Below, piece by piece: positions 15,819-25,555 of a stretch of DNA of 50,118 bases (position 1 is the stretch's first letter; each line of letters starts with the position of its first letter). The stretch lies in contig JANXQO010000071.1 of assembly GCA_025353485.1 (NCBI GenBank), forward strand, positions 1 to 50,118, written 5' to 3'. The notes under the pieces are model-generated. The model was not told the origin of the DNA and ran no database searches. It saw only the letters and a program-made list of their open reading frames with translations. This stretch comes from Chitinophagales bacterium. Its GTDB lineage: Bacteria; Bacteroidota; Bacteroidia; Chitinophagales; Chitinophagaceae. The position numbers were made by a program, and so were the translations under genes.

Positions 15819-18502
15819 ACCCTCTCACTCCCGGTAATTAATATTTTTAGTTCTTTGCTAAAATCTCTATGCGTTATTAGTTCTTCTAACGAAATATGCA
15901 TCCTGTATTTCCAATAATGATTTGGATCTGATGGCTGATTTATCCTTTCTTCCTGCGGATTTTCTCTTCGTAATTTTTCACTCATACCCAGCAAGTCCTG
16001 TATTTGAAAAATGCTCCACATGGCAGGAGAATACAAGTGTTGCAAAATAATTTCTTTACTAATTGATGGCTCACATATTTCAGGGGCTACTCCATAATGC
16101 CCCATGATATAATTATAAAATTTTTGTGTAAGCGCTCTGTCTTCTACCCACCATTCACGCAAGGTACTCATGTCATGAGTAGAGGGTGTTACAACAGAAA
16201 GGTAAGGGGCTGTTTTTGGATGAAAAAAATCTATCGCAGGATCTTTTGGCATACGTTGAATTTCGAGACTTAAAATACCTGTCTGTTTCATTACTTCCGG
16301 AACACAATGCGGTACCATACCAAGATCTTCTCCGCATATAAGCATATTAGTGCTTCGCTTAAGTGCCGGTAATTTCTGCATTGCTTCGTTTTTCCACATC
16401 GCATCCTGCCTTGTGAAAAAATAATTTATGTATAATTCTGATAATTGCTGTTGCGTATCAGCATCAAGCTGTTGAAAGGAAGATGTTTGCTGCATTAAAA
16501 TCCTGAAATGAAACTGCTGCATTTGTGATCCTTCCTCTTCAATTAAAATAACATTGCTTATCAAATTAAATAAGCATTGTTTTATTAGCAGATCATTTTC
16601 TGTTGGCTCTTCAAAATATTTTTCAACTTTTCTTTGGCTGTTAAATTCTTCTTTTAATTGATACATCCCAGCTTCTTTTACATCTAAAAATATTTTTTTT
16701 ATCTCCTCTGTGTTTTCGCCAAAGCTCTGCTGCAAAATATTTTCAGAAATAAATGGTTTGCAATAACGGGTATAATTAAACCATACACGGTTTTTATCAA
16801 ACTCAGTTATGTGTACGGGAATAGCAGGAACAAATCTTCCTAAAATCCCTTCAACAGCATTTACCGGTATACTCCAAATTCTAAAAAATCCAAGAATATG
16901 ATCTATCCGGAATGAATCAAAATAATTATTCATTTGCGCAAAACGGTTACGCCACCAGGCATATTCATCTTCCCGCATTTTTTTCCAGTTGTAAGTAGGG
17001 AAAGCCCAATTTTGTCCTTTTACAGCAAAGTCATCAGGCGGTGCACCGGCCTGTTCATTTACATTATACAAAGATGGATCAACCCATACATCACAACTAA
17101 GCCGGGAAACACCAATAGGTATGTCTCCCTTTAAAATAATCCCTTTTTTATGAGCATACTCACTTGCCTCTTTTAACTGCAGGTGCAGATGATATTGAAC
17201 AAAATAATGGAAAGCTATTTCATCATAATAAGGCTGCGATGGGGAAACTAATTTTTGAATTGCTGCTTCATTGTATATCTTATGTGATTTCCATTTTGAA
17301 AAATCTGCCGTTTGATTTTTATCCCTTAAAAAACAATAAGCAGCATAAGGTACAAGCCACTCACGATTCAGATCAAAAAAATCAAAATAATTAATATCTG
17401 TTAAAAAAGAATCTTTCTTAGCCTGGTATAATTCTTTAAGAGTAGAGAATTTAAATTTCATTACAGAATCATAATCAAGGTCAGGCTGTTGGTATAAACT
17501 TTTTTTCTTTTTATTCAATGACGTTATCAGCGATATATTTTGTGTACCGGTAACTGCATCAAGATTTATATAAATGGGATGTAAAGCAAATGCTGAAATT
17601 GCAGCATAAGGGTAAGAATCTTTTTCGGAATGAGTTGCAGTAGTATCATTAACAGGGAGAAACTGCAGCAATTTTAAACCTGCCTGCTTTGCCCAATCAA
17701 CCAACAATTTAATATCATTGAATTCACCCGTACCAAAACCTTTTTTACTTCTTAAACTAAATACAGGTATGGCAACGCCTGCTCCTCTCCACCTTCTTTG
17801 AAAATAAATAAAGCCATCATGTAAAAGAATGATTTGCTTTTTAACAGGTTCGCTTTGCAAAATGCGGTCACTGTTATCTTCATAATTAAAGCTCCTGCTC
17901 CTGGTATTATAAATTCCATATTTATACCGGATAGGAAAATCTTCTTTACTAAAATTTATTTTAATACGGTACCATTCACCATCAGGCTTTAATGGTAAGA
18001 GTTTTTTTACATCCCAATTTTTAAACGTTTTTCCGGAACCTGTAATGCAAACACATTCGTATGCATTTAATAGAGGAGCTTTTACTTTAAACTCATGCGT
18101 ATAAAATTTTGGCTCTTTTAGTTTTGGCGGTTTACTTTTTTGCGGAAGCAAAACCTGCTGAAAAGGTTTTGTATAAAAAGCATTTTTAATATCCCCTTCA
18201 GCATTCCAGGTATCTATTACTATAATTTCATTTGCACGATCAGTTTGAGGATCAATAATCCTGTCTTTATCAGCATCTAAAATATCAACAGTTCCTTCTT
18301 CACGCAGGATGTACAGGTAATTTATCTCCTGCTGATCTTTGCCGGCAATTTCAATTGCAGCATACCAAAAATCAGTATTTAAATAGGATAAAGCAACAGC
18401 ATCTGCCGGCATATCATTTCCTAAAGCTCCGCTATTACCTGTAACAAAAATTGTTTGCCCATACCTGGTATGATAGCGTAAATAAAAATGAATAGTCATC
18501 AA
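15815..18502 (-). CDS. malQ: 4-alpha-glucanotransferase (amylomaltase, GH77) with two N-terminal starch-binding domains, 895 aa
   Basis: Residues about 1-105 and 130-225 are two CBM20-type starch-binding modules (for example MTIHFYLRYHTRYGQTIFVT and FKVKAPLLNAYECVCITGSG). The GH77 barrel follows from GAGVAIPVFSLRSKKGFGTG. Catalytic residues are the nucleophile D534 (FRIDH), acid/base E725 (CGEDLG) and stabiliser D777 (PSTHDMST). The enzyme moves alpha-1,4-glucan segments between maltodextrins or glycogen in the cytoplasm. Architecture resembles the plant DPE2 and Bacteroidota MalQ. It is first in a two-gene operon with the epimerase. Confidence 0.93.
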   Translation of the reverse strand: MMTIHFYLRYHTRYGQTIFVTGNSGALGNDMPADAVALSYLNTDFWYAAIEIAGKDQQEINYLYILREEGTVDILDADKDRIIDPQTDRANEIIVIDTWNAEGDIKNAFYTKPFQQVLLPQKSKPPKLKEPKFYTHEFKVKAPLLNAYECVCITGSGKTFKNWDVKKLLPLKPDGEWYRIKINFSKEDFPIRYKYGIYNTRSRSFNYEDNSDRILQSEPVKKQIILLHDGFIYFQRRWRGAGVAIPVFSLRSKKGFGTGEFNDIKLLVDWAKQAGLKLLQFLPVNDTTATHSEKDSYPYAAISAFALHPIYINLDAVTGTQNISLITSLNKKKKSLYQQPDLDYDSVMKFKFSTLKELYQAKKDSFLTDINYFDFFDLNREWLVPYAAYCFLRDKNQTADFSKWKSHKIYNEAAIQKLVSPSQPYYDEIAFHYFVQYHLHLQLKEASEYAHKKGIILKGDIPIGVSRLSCDVWVDPSLYNVNEQAGAPPDDFAVKGQNWAFPTYNWKKMREDEYAWWRNRFAQMNNYFDSFRIDHILGFFRIWSIPVNAVEGILGRFVPAIPVHITEFDKNRVWFNYTRYCKPFISENILQQSFGENTEEIKKIFLDVKEAGMYQLKEEFNSQRKVEKYFEEPTENDLLIKQCLFNLISNVILIEEEGSQMQQFHFRILMQQTSSFQQLDADTQQQLSELYINYFFTRQDAMWKNEAMQKLPALKRSTNMLICGEDLGMVPHCVPEVMKQTGILSLEIQRMPKDPAIDFFHPKTAPYLSVVTPSTHDMSTLREWWVEDRALTQKFYNYIMGHYGVAPEICEPSISKEIILQHLYSPAMWSIFQIQDLLGMSEKLRRENPQEERINQPSDPNHYWKYRMHISLEELITHRDFSKELKILITGSERV

Positions 18503-18573
18503 CAGTATAGGTTAAAGAGCGGCAATTTAATAAACTAAAAAGAATAATAAATTTTTAATATAAATAACAGTGC

Positions 18574-19236
18574 TTATTGATGTATAATATTTTTAATTTC
18601 GTTAAGGTTATTTAAAATAAAATCGGGGGTTTCCTTCATTAGTTCTTCTTTGGTTTGCGTGCCGGATAAAATTACTGCTGTAATAACATTTGCATTTTTA
18701 CCTTCCTGAATATCGGCAATGGTATCTCCTACCTTAAGAACTTCAACAGGGTTTACAATATTAAGTGTATACATCAAATCCAGTATCATAGCCGGATGGG
18801 GACGGCTTTTTCCTATTTCAGATGATATACCTATGTAATCAAATAATCTTTTATCCCATTTTACGTGTGCAACTATTTTTTCAAACAAATCTCTTGATAA
18901 TCCTGTTCCCAGCCCTATTTTAATTGACCGTTTACTGAGAAAATTAAATATTTCATCAGCATCTTCTGCAGGAGAAAAATTTTCTATACTATCTTCTACA
19001 TTTTTCTTAAACGAATTATAAATCGCCTTTTTAAGTGATGTATCCTGATGAGTGCTGTGAAGTATTAATTTTATTATCTCCCATTTATCCTTTCCCCTGT
19101 TTGCTTTAAGCAAAATATTATCTGCTGTAACATGGTTATCAGCAAATGCTTTTAATAAACAATTATTAATTGTTTCATTATCTTTCTCTTTTATGGTGGT
19201 TCCTATCAAATCAAATAATACTGCTTTACATATCAT
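18574..19236 (-). CDS. Phosphonatase-like HAD family hydrolase, 220 aa
   Basis: HAD motif I is VLFDLIGTT with the nucleophile D9, but the usual second Asp two residues later is Ile11. Phosphonoacetaldehyde hydrolases and phosphonatase-like HADs also lack that acid/base (their motif reads DxAGTT), so this protein fits that branch. Motif III Lys is in IGKSRPHPAM, and motif IV is KVGDTIADIQEG. The cap lies between residues about 15 and 95. The substrate may be a phosphonate-type or other C-P or C-halogen compound; this is a guess. Transcribed in the same direction as DUF5686 but 89 bases downstream. Confidence 0.75.
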   Translation of the reverse strand: MICKAVLFDLIGTTIKEKDNETINNCLLKAFADNHVTADNILLKANRGKDKWEIIKLILHSTHQDTSLKKAIYNSFKKNVEDSIENFSPAEDADEIFNFLSKRSIKIGLGTGLSRDLFEKIVAHVKWDKRLFDYIGISSEIGKSRPHPAMILDLMYTLNIVNPVEVLKVGDTIADIQEGKNANVITAVILSGTQTKEELMKETPDFILNNLNEIKNIIHQ

Positions 19237-19270
19237 GAGATAATTAAATTTTATAAATTCAATATTTCAC

Positions 19271-19288
19271 ATCAGGAAATTTTCTGAT
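19271..19288. repeat. Near-perfect 18-bp palindrome between DUF5686 gene and HAD gene
   Basis: ATCAGGAAATTTTCTGAT differs from its reverse complement only at one base pair. It is 35 bases before the HAD start on the minus strand and 38 bases past the DUF5686 stop. It could be an operator or a weak terminator hairpin without a T run. Confidence 0.4.
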
Positions 19289-19325
19289 CACACAATCTGA
19301 ATTGTAAATAAGTGTATTGCAAAAT

Positions 19326-21887
19326 TTAAAACCCTACATTTCTGCCTCTGAAACGTGAAGAATTTAAACTTCCCCCGATACTGCCGCCAAAGCCTATACG
19401 ATAATCTACATTTATTTTTTGGCCATTTTTTGAAGCTGCAACCACATCAAACCTAAGCACTTTAAAAATATTTTCCAGGCCGGCAAACACCTCTGTATAG
19501 TTATTATTTTTATCAACATAAAACGCATTTGCACCTTCTAAAAAGGTCCAGTTTAATTTTTTAAACAAAGGAATTTTATTTGACAAAAGTCCATTTAAAT
19601 GATGTTCAAAATTTAGAACACAATAAAAATGCGCAGTTGTAAATGCTGAATAATAAGGAAGCAATTGAAATGTATTCATATATTCTTTTGCAAACTGCGA
19701 TTCGTTGCCATTAAAGAACTGGTAATCCTGGATAAAAACTTTTTTGTTGTTTAAAAAACCTCCTATAGAAACTTTATATTTTATAGCACCTGCCAATTTT
19801 AAATTAGCATCGTCAGAAACAGTGAACTTCCATTTATCAAAATCAACATCACTACCCAGGATATTATTAAAGCCATGAGAAAAATTTAATGCAAATGTTG
19901 GATACTTAGAGCCGATGGCAACTTTGCTGTGAGGAAATTGTATGTAGCGCTGACCCGGCTTTACACTCAGATCAAGAGATGCTATCAAAGCCTGGTGCCT
20001 GCTGAATTGTAGGGGAGTAATCAGGTAAGGATAATTTGGCGTTAGCTTCAACCTGTTCTTTTTAATGATGACAAAATCTGTAGTATTATCAAGAGGCATA
20101 CGGTCTTCGTACAATGCATCTATTCCAAATCGAAAACCACTTTCAAAACGTTTTGCAAAAGAAATATCACCGAAAATATTTTTATATATTTTTAAATTAT
20201 TGTGACCGAAAAATAATGTGCCTATTGAATTTCCTAAGGTTAAAATATTACTTTCTTTATTAAACTGGCTAACTCTTGTTCCTCCGGAAAAATTCCACGA
20301 CTCCCGTTTTAATTTTTTATCTACACTCCAATCTCTTGTTCTAAAATTTATTCCGAGCCATACATTAAATTGTTTATTACTAAAACCATAACGAACATTC
20401 CGGGTTATGGTTAGATTTGTTTTCCAGCTTTTAATATATTTCTGAATGTCTCCGTCAATATTTACAACCAAACCCTCCGCCGTATTATATTGAAGAGATT
20501 TTATGATTGGATCTAAGTGCCATTTATAATTTCCCTTTGTTGCATAATGTGTTCTGTCTATTCCACTCCAGAATATTTGTTTAAGTGTTATTGCTCCCTG
20601 CTGTTTTTTTAAAGAATCAATATTGCTTTTGCTGAGAACAGAATCTCTTTCATATTGATAGATACTGTCTTTTATTTTATAATCTTTTATTTCTTCAGGT
20701 TCCAGCGGCACAGGGCGAATGCTGTCCCAATATTCAGTTGTTTTTTTATTTACAGAAGTATCATACTTTATCACTACCCTGTCAAAATAATTTTTTGGAA
20801 AATGTGGATCAAGATCGTATTTGGAATATACATTTACAAAGTTTCCAATCGCATCAATTCCAAATTGTTTAAGATTAAAATGAACCAATTGGTTTTTCAC
20901 ACGCCATATATCTTTGTTTATTTCAACGTACATCTGCGTCAATTGAAGAGAATCTATAAGCTCAAGCTGCGAAGTTTTTGTAAGCAAAAGGTCACAACTA
21001 TGAATTCGCCAATCGTCTTCTGTAATATTTATAATGCCCGAAAATACAGGCTCATAGCTATGTTTAGGAATAACCCGAATTGTATTTATTTCTTTTCCAT
21101 CTTCAAAAAAACTACCCAGGAATTTATAACGGTAATAATTCAACGCATTATCAGCAATGGGAGAAATAAAGCCCCGTGGGTTTATCCGGGAAGTAAACAT
21201 GGAAACATTATTGTGATACAGGCTTATGAATGTGGGGAAATTAAAACCAAATCCATTGCTGCCGCTTTGCCTGCCGGAGATTACTTCCAGTTTCATTTTA
21301 TCCGGCTGCTGCATGGCAACTTTTGTAATTGATTCAGATAAAAAAATAATTCCCTTACCTGTTGAATCAAGCCGCATTTCTTTTCTGTCTTCATCCGGCA
21401 CTTTCTTTCCCAATATCCTGTCAGGCATGCTTCTCAGCTTAACAATGCCTTTAATGTATGCCTCGCACTCAAATGCTTTTACCTGGCTGTTATAAAAAGA
21501 TCTTTTCTTAATTGCCTTCCGGATAATTTCATACCCAGGGTCTTCGTCACCGCTTTTTATTATTATTTCTTTTAATTGAAATTTTTGCGGAGAAAGAATA
21601 AAAATTATTTCTTCATCCTTCTTTTCCACCGTTATCTTTCTTTCCTGCTTTGCATATCCCACATGCTGGCAAACCAATGTATAAGAACCGGGTTGTAGAT
21701 TGAGATGAAACCTTCCTTCGCTGTTTGCTGTAACACCCTGTGTACTCCCTTTTACAAATACTGAAGAAAATGGAAGAAGGCTACCCTGCTCATTAAACAC
21801 AGAACCGTGTACGCTTTGCGAAGAAGAATGAAGTGAAAAAAATAACAGGGAAATAAAAATTGAATTCCTGGTTGCCAAAAAATGCAT
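19326..21887 (-). CDS. DUF5686 family outer-membrane protein with carboxypeptidase-regulatory-like N-terminal domain, 853 aa
   Basis: After a signal peptide (FISLLFFSLHSSSQS) comes a carboxypeptidase regulatory-like beta-sandwich (residues about 25-110: VHGSVFNEQGSLLPFSSVFV). The DUF5686 region begins near DPGYEIIRKAIKKRSFYN. The C-terminal half consists of many short amphipathic strands and ends with an aromatic Phe (GGSLNSSRFRGRNVGF), as in outer-membrane barrels. Bacteroidota encode several such proteins; function unknown. It is 19 bases downstream of the small membrane protein 21907-22290 and probably cotranscribed with it. Confidence 0.82.
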   Translation of the reverse strand: MHFLATRNSIFISLLFFSLHSSSQSVHGSVFNEQGSLLPFSSVFVKGSTQGVTANSEGRFHLNLQPGSYTLVCQHVGYAKQERKITVEKKDEEIIFILSPQKFQLKEIIIKSGDEDPGYEIIRKAIKKRSFYNSQVKAFECEAYIKGIVKLRSMPDRILGKKVPDEDRKEMRLDSTGKGIIFLSESITKVAMQQPDKMKLEVISGRQSGSNGFGFNFPTFISLYHNNVSMFTSRINPRGFISPIADNALNYYRYKFLGSFFEDGKEINTIRVIPKHSYEPVFSGIINITEDDWRIHSCDLLLTKTSQLELIDSLQLTQMYVEINKDIWRVKNQLVHFNLKQFGIDAIGNFVNVYSKYDLDPHFPKNYFDRVVIKYDTSVNKKTTEYWDSIRPVPLEPEEIKDYKIKDSIYQYERDSVLSKSNIDSLKKQQGAITLKQIFWSGIDRTHYATKGNYKWHLDPIIKSLQYNTAEGLVVNIDGDIQKYIKSWKTNLTITRNVRYGFSNKQFNVWLGINFRTRDWSVDKKLKRESWNFSGGTRVSQFNKESNILTLGNSIGTLFFGHNNLKIYKNIFGDISFAKRFESGFRFGIDALYEDRMPLDNTTDFVIIKKNRLKLTPNYPYLITPLQFSRHQALIASLDLSVKPGQRYIQFPHSKVAIGSKYPTFALNFSHGFNNILGSDVDFDKWKFTVSDDANLKLAGAIKYKVSIGGFLNNKKVFIQDYQFFNGNESQFAKEYMNTFQLLPYYSAFTTAHFYCVLNFEHHLNGLLSNKIPLFKKLNWTFLEGANAFYVDKNNNYTEVFAGLENIFKVLRFDVVAASKNGQKINVDYRIGFGGSIGGSLNSSRFRGRNVGF

Positions 21888-21906
21888 TCACGAATTTAAA
21901 TAGAAA

Positions 21907-22290
21907 TCAGTAAGAAGGTAATGTTACTTTTTTCTTACTTAAAAAACTTCCGGTCATACCAGCAAAACCTGCGACTACTGCCCCGATCAACGCTGTAGCA
22001 AACATTAATAAATACGGGCTGTCAGCTTTTAAAATGAGTAAGGATACTTTATGTGCAAGAATATGATCGTTGTTATTGCTTATCCAAAAACTTAATCCTC
22101 CCCACAATAAAAACAATGCAAGAAATCCGGTAAAAAAACTTTTGCCTTTGCCCTGCGGAATTAATGCCGTAACAACAAAAGCCACAATTGCTACGCTCCA
22201 CCATGGAAAATAAAGGCAGGCTACAAAACTTAAAAACATTATTAAAAGAAGGGAGACTATAAATTTCATTTGAGTTATCCCGTTGCCCAT
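21907..22290 (-). CDS. Small integral membrane protein, 127 aa (120 aa if started at 22269)
   Basis: Four hydrophobic segments are seen, including KFIVSLLLIMFLSFVACLYF, WSVAIVAFVVTALIP, FFTGFLALFLLWGGLSFWIS and LLMFATALIGAVVAGFAGMT, with a basic tail. The second in-frame ATG at 22269 (MKFIVSLLL) gives a more typical N terminus than the first. Family not recognised; similar small proteins are common in Bacteroidota. Likely an operon with the DUF5686 gene downstream. Confidence 0.65.
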   Translation of the reverse strand: MGNGITQMKFIVSLLLIMFLSFVACLYFPWWSVAIVAFVVTALIPQGKGKSFFTGFLALFLLWGGLSFWISNNNDHILAHKVSLLILKADSPYLLMFATALIGAVVAGFAGMTGSFLSKKKVTLPSY

Positions 22291-22297
22291 TCCTACG

Positions 22298-22363
22298 AGA
22301 GAGGGAGGCCGGGAGTTTTTACCTCACCCTCGGTCCCTCTCCTTTACAGAGAGGGAGGCCGGG
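22298..22363. repeat. G/C-rich direct and inverted repeat in the 22291-22444 gap
   Basis: AGAGAGGGAGGCCGGG occurs at 22298-22313 and again at 22348-22363. Between them TCCCTCTC (22334-22341) pairs with GAGAGGGA at 22349-22356, and alternatively with 22299-22306. The block is far more G/C-rich than its surroundings and looks like a mobile intergenic palindrome of the kind also seen at 44874 and 30351. Confidence 0.6.
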
Positions 22364-22444
22364 CATTTGTTTAAAAATTTATTTTAGTTTCTTACATCCA
22401 ATCAACAAACCATTTACCATTACATTAGCATATCATTACATTAG

Positions 22445-24874
22445 CTAATTACTAAAGGTCATTTTCCATTTTACTTTTGCATCTTTCTCTTCTGATTGTT
22501 TCATCACCCAGATAGCATAATATTTTCCTGCCACCCATGTATCAATAAAGTTATCGTAATATTTACTACCGGGGTTTCCGCTCTGGCCTCCGGGATACAC
22601 GCCATAGGCTTCAGTTTGCGGTGTTAATGAAACTATCATCCTCCAACTGGGTCCGTGGTCTGTTTTTGTTGCGTTAATACAATTAGTGCCGCCACCAATG
22701 GGTAAATGAAGCCTGCTTAATGCATCTAATTTTGTAAGATGAGCTACTCTTGTGTCTTTATATTTACCCCATTCCAGCTTTCCATCGCTTTCAATTTTTT
22801 TAAGATCAGCTACCGCATTTTTAAAGGATGCAGTAATATCTTCCGCTAATGTTTCTTTTTGTGGTGTGTAAATATCATCCAAAAATTTATATGTTGAATC
22901 TTTTAAAATGCTTTCCAGCAAAGTGTATTCGTAAGGCGCCATTATAACTTCAGGTGCTTTTGCAAATTCATCGGTGTAAACAATTTTTGTAAACTTATAC
23001 CAGGCAAGCGAAAATACTGTTGCACCTTTGGAATCAATATTATCATTCATATCCCAGTTTTTCAACAGGTTAAAATATTTTTTCTCATCCGCATTCAATT
23101 CATTTTCTTTCATATTTTTTAAGAAGATAGGTTTCGCCATTTCTGCAAACACATCGTAATTACTGGTTTGCAAAGCTTTCATATCATCAGTAGAAATTGC
23201 ATTCATTTCAGTTAACTTCCGGTTGATCAAAAATCCGCGATAAAGTGGATATCCCTTTGCAAGATAATATGGATAAGCAGAATCAACAGGACGCTGGTTG
23301 GCGCTGCTTATAAACCCTCTTTCAGGATTGTATTGAAATGGAATTTCATTTTGCGGTATTGTTCCCTGCCACATAAAACTACTGTCAATTCCGGGCATTA
23401 TAAAATCTCCCTGACCTTTCCATTTTGCAGGAAATTCCCCCTGTGTTCTTATTGCAATATCACCATTCTTACAGGCAAACGCACAATTTTGTCCGGGTGT
23501 GTGCAGATAAGCTGTTGCTTCCAAATAATCAGCATAATTTTTTGCATGATTCAAAAGTGTAAAACATTTTACATCGTTGCTTGCATCATGTGCTTTCCAA
23601 TGAACGGCATAATATTTTTTATTTTGGTTGAGATACCCTCCAAATGTTTTATCGTACATTACCGGGCCAAATACAGTGTAGGCAACCGTATCAAGATAAT
23701 CCGGCTTATCTTTTATTTTAATTATTTCCACTCTAAAATCTGTATTCTTCCATTCATTATTAAACCAATATTGTTTACGGCTGTCGTCTTTAAATTTTAT
23801 TTCATAATAATCTCTCACATCTCTTCCCCCATTGGTAAAGCCAAAGGCACAACTATCATTAAACCCGATTATAACACCCGGGGCACCAGGAAATGTTGCA
23901 CCATACGCATTAAATGTGGGTGTTGATAGCTGCATCTCATACCAAAGCGAAGGAAGATTTAAACCAAGATGCGGATCGTTACACAAAATAGGAAAACCAC
24001 TTTTAGTTTTTTTACCACTAACTGCCCAATTGTTACTACCGTTTTCTTTTGCGGGCTTGTGTTCAAATACATTCAGTGTATCATGAAGATTAAAATATAA
24101 TGAATCAACATTGGAAGGTGTTTTTACATCTATACCGGGTTTTTGAAATGCAGTTCCCTTAGGAATTATCGGGTCAAGTGAATCAGGTATTGAAGGATAC
24201 AATTTTGCAAAATCTTCTTTGCTGAAGAAACTTTTTGCATTCGTCATTTCAAAATCATCATCATGCCCTGCAAGATCGTACGACATATATTTTAGAAACA
24301 AAGCTGATTTTAAATTGCTCCATTTTTCAGGCTTATAACCTATCAACTTATACTCAAGTGGCAATGCGCTTTCTGTTAAACTCTCTATGTAAGAATTTAC
24401 GCCGGCTGTATATGCATCACATATCAATTTGGTATCAGGGTCTTTCTCCATTTCTTTTAAAGAATTTTCTGCAGCGTAAACCATTCCCAATCTTCTGAAT
24501 TCCCTGTCATGTACCAATGCTTTATCGCCGATAATCTCGCTTGCTCTTCCTGCTGCGGCGTAGGTTTGTAATTCCATTTGCCACAGGCGAAATTTTGCAT
24601 GCAAATATCCCTGAACGAAATATGCATCCTTTTCCTGCGCAGCAAAAATGTGTGGTACCAGGCGGTCATCAAAATAAACATTTACTTTACCGGCAAGTTG
24701 TGGAAAGGAAAGGTCTGCATTAAAATCGTGGTTAACAGGTTCTGCATTTTGCCATACGCCATGTTGAGGGCTAAGTAATTTGCCCAGCGGTGCAGGCAGG
24801 ATTAAAGTTGTATTAAGAATAATAATTAATCCTGCTGTAATAACTCCGAAAATAATAAAGGGTATGATTCTCAT
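22445..24874 (-). CDS. Penicillin acylase family Ntn-hydrolase, 809 aa
   Basis: An N-terminal hydrophobic leader (MRIIPFIIFGVITAGLIIIL) is followed by the alpha chain, then the self-cleavage site. G279-S280-N-N-W (in ENGSNNWAVSG) makes S280 the new N-terminal nucleophile of the beta chain. Beta-chain hallmarks include CNDPHLGLNLPSLWYEM and the HTPGQNCAFA region. Length fits the family (about 750-850). It probably hydrolyses acylated amines such as acyl-homoserine lactones or beta-lactams in the periplasm; the substrate is unknown. Divergent from miaE. Confidence 0.88.
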   Translation of the reverse strand: MRIIPFIIFGVITAGLIIILNTTLILPAPLGKLLSPQHGVWQNAEPVNHDFNADLSFPQLAGKVNVYFDDRLVPHIFAAQEKDAYFVQGYLHAKFRLWQMELQTYAAAGRASEIIGDKALVHDREFRRLGMVYAAENSLKEMEKDPDTKLICDAYTAGVNSYIESLTESALPLEYKLIGYKPEKWSNLKSALFLKYMSYDLAGHDDDFEMTNAKSFFSKEDFAKLYPSIPDSLDPIIPKGTAFQKPGIDVKTPSNVDSLYFNLHDTLNVFEHKPAKENGSNNWAVSGKKTKSGFPILCNDPHLGLNLPSLWYEMQLSTPTFNAYGATFPGAPGVIIGFNDSCAFGFTNGGRDVRDYYEIKFKDDSRKQYWFNNEWKNTDFRVEIIKIKDKPDYLDTVAYTVFGPVMYDKTFGGYLNQNKKYYAVHWKAHDASNDVKCFTLLNHAKNYADYLEATAYLHTPGQNCAFACKNGDIAIRTQGEFPAKWKGQGDFIMPGIDSSFMWQGTIPQNEIPFQYNPERGFISSANQRPVDSAYPYYLAKGYPLYRGFLINRKLTEMNAISTDDMKALQTSNYDVFAEMAKPIFLKNMKENELNADEKKYFNLLKNWDMNDNIDSKGATVFSLAWYKFTKIVYTDEFAKAPEVIMAPYEYTLLESILKDSTYKFLDDIYTPQKETLAEDITASFKNAVADLKKIESDGKLEWGKYKDTRVAHLTKLDALSRLHLPIGGGTNCINATKTDHGPSWRMIVSLTPQTEAYGVYPGGQSGNPGSKYYDNFIDTWVAGKYYAIWVMKQSEEKDAKVKWKMTFSN

Positions 24875-24936
24875 AATTTATTTGGCAATGTAAAATAAGT
24901 AAAAAAGTAATCAGTAATAAGATGTAAGTATTTTTG

Positions 24937-25548
24937 ATGATGGAAATTTCACAGGATACAAAAAATATTTTAGGATTGCAATTGCCAACAGATCCACGAT
25001 GGGTTGATCTTGCAGGTATTTCTTTAGAAGACATTTTAACTGATCATGCATACTGCGAGCAGAAGGCCGCCAACACCTGCATTTCACTTATCACAAAATA
25101 TAATGATAAAGATCAACTGGTGAACGACCTCTCTCCTATTGTAACAGAAGAATGGGGACACTTTCGTTTGGTGCTTGCAGAATTAAGAAAAAGAAATTTA
25201 CAATTAGGCAAACAGCGCAAAGATGAATATGTAAATAAATTGTTGGAGTTTCAAAAAAAGGGCGGCCATGCAGAAGACAGATTTTTAGACCTTCTCCTAA
25301 CAATGGCATTGATAGAGGCCCGAAGCTGTGAACGTTTTAAAAGATTAAGCGAAGGATTGCAGGATGAATACATGCGAAATTTTTACAGGAAGTTTATGGA
25401 AAGCGAAGCAGGCCATTACACATTATTTATAACATTAGCTGAAACCTATCTGCCTAAAGAAAAAGTAAGAGCAAGATGGAAAGAATGGCTTGCCTACGAG
25501 GCCGAGGTAATAAAAAATTTAGAAGTTAGAGGGGATAGAGTGCATTAA
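24937..25548 (+). CDS. miaE: tRNA-(ms2io6A)-hydroxylase MiaE
   Basis: About 204 residues. The ferritin-like diiron site is visible: a first carboxylate/His set at DHAYCEQKAANT and EEWGHFRLV, and a second at LIEARSCERF and ESEAGHYTLF. The start ILGLQLPTDPRWVDLA is typical of MiaE. The enzyme hydroxylates 2-methylthio-isopentenyl-adenosine at position 37 of tRNA. I prefer ATG 24937 or 24940 over the TTG at 24934. It converges with the EamA-like gene. Confidence 0.85.
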   Translation: MMEISQDTKNILGLQLPTDPRWVDLAGISLEDILTDHAYCEQKAANTCISLITKYNDKDQLVNDLSPIVTEEWGHFRLVLAELRKRNLQLGKQRKDEYVNKLLEFQKKGGHAEDRFLDLLLTMALIEARSCERFKRLSEGLQDEYMRNFYRKFMESEAGHYTLFITLAETYLPKEKVRARWKEWLAYEAEVIKNLEVRGDRVH

Positions 25549-25555
25549 TTTTTAT

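Noticed and set aside
20655-21332. Long plus-strand open frame (225 residues)
   Set aside because: It lies wholly inside the DUF5686 gene on the other strand, its protein is Ile/Phe/Tyr-rich without a domain, and no promoter or neighbour supports it.
23333-23926. Plus-strand open frame of 197 residues
   Set aside because: It is antisense to the well-supported penicillin-acylase family gene and its translation is Cys/Ile-rich without recognisable structure.
24929-24936. TATTTTTG, a perfect -7 motif near miaE
   Set aside because: It overlaps the start codon region, so transcription would begin inside the coding sequence; the upstream -33 element is also missing.
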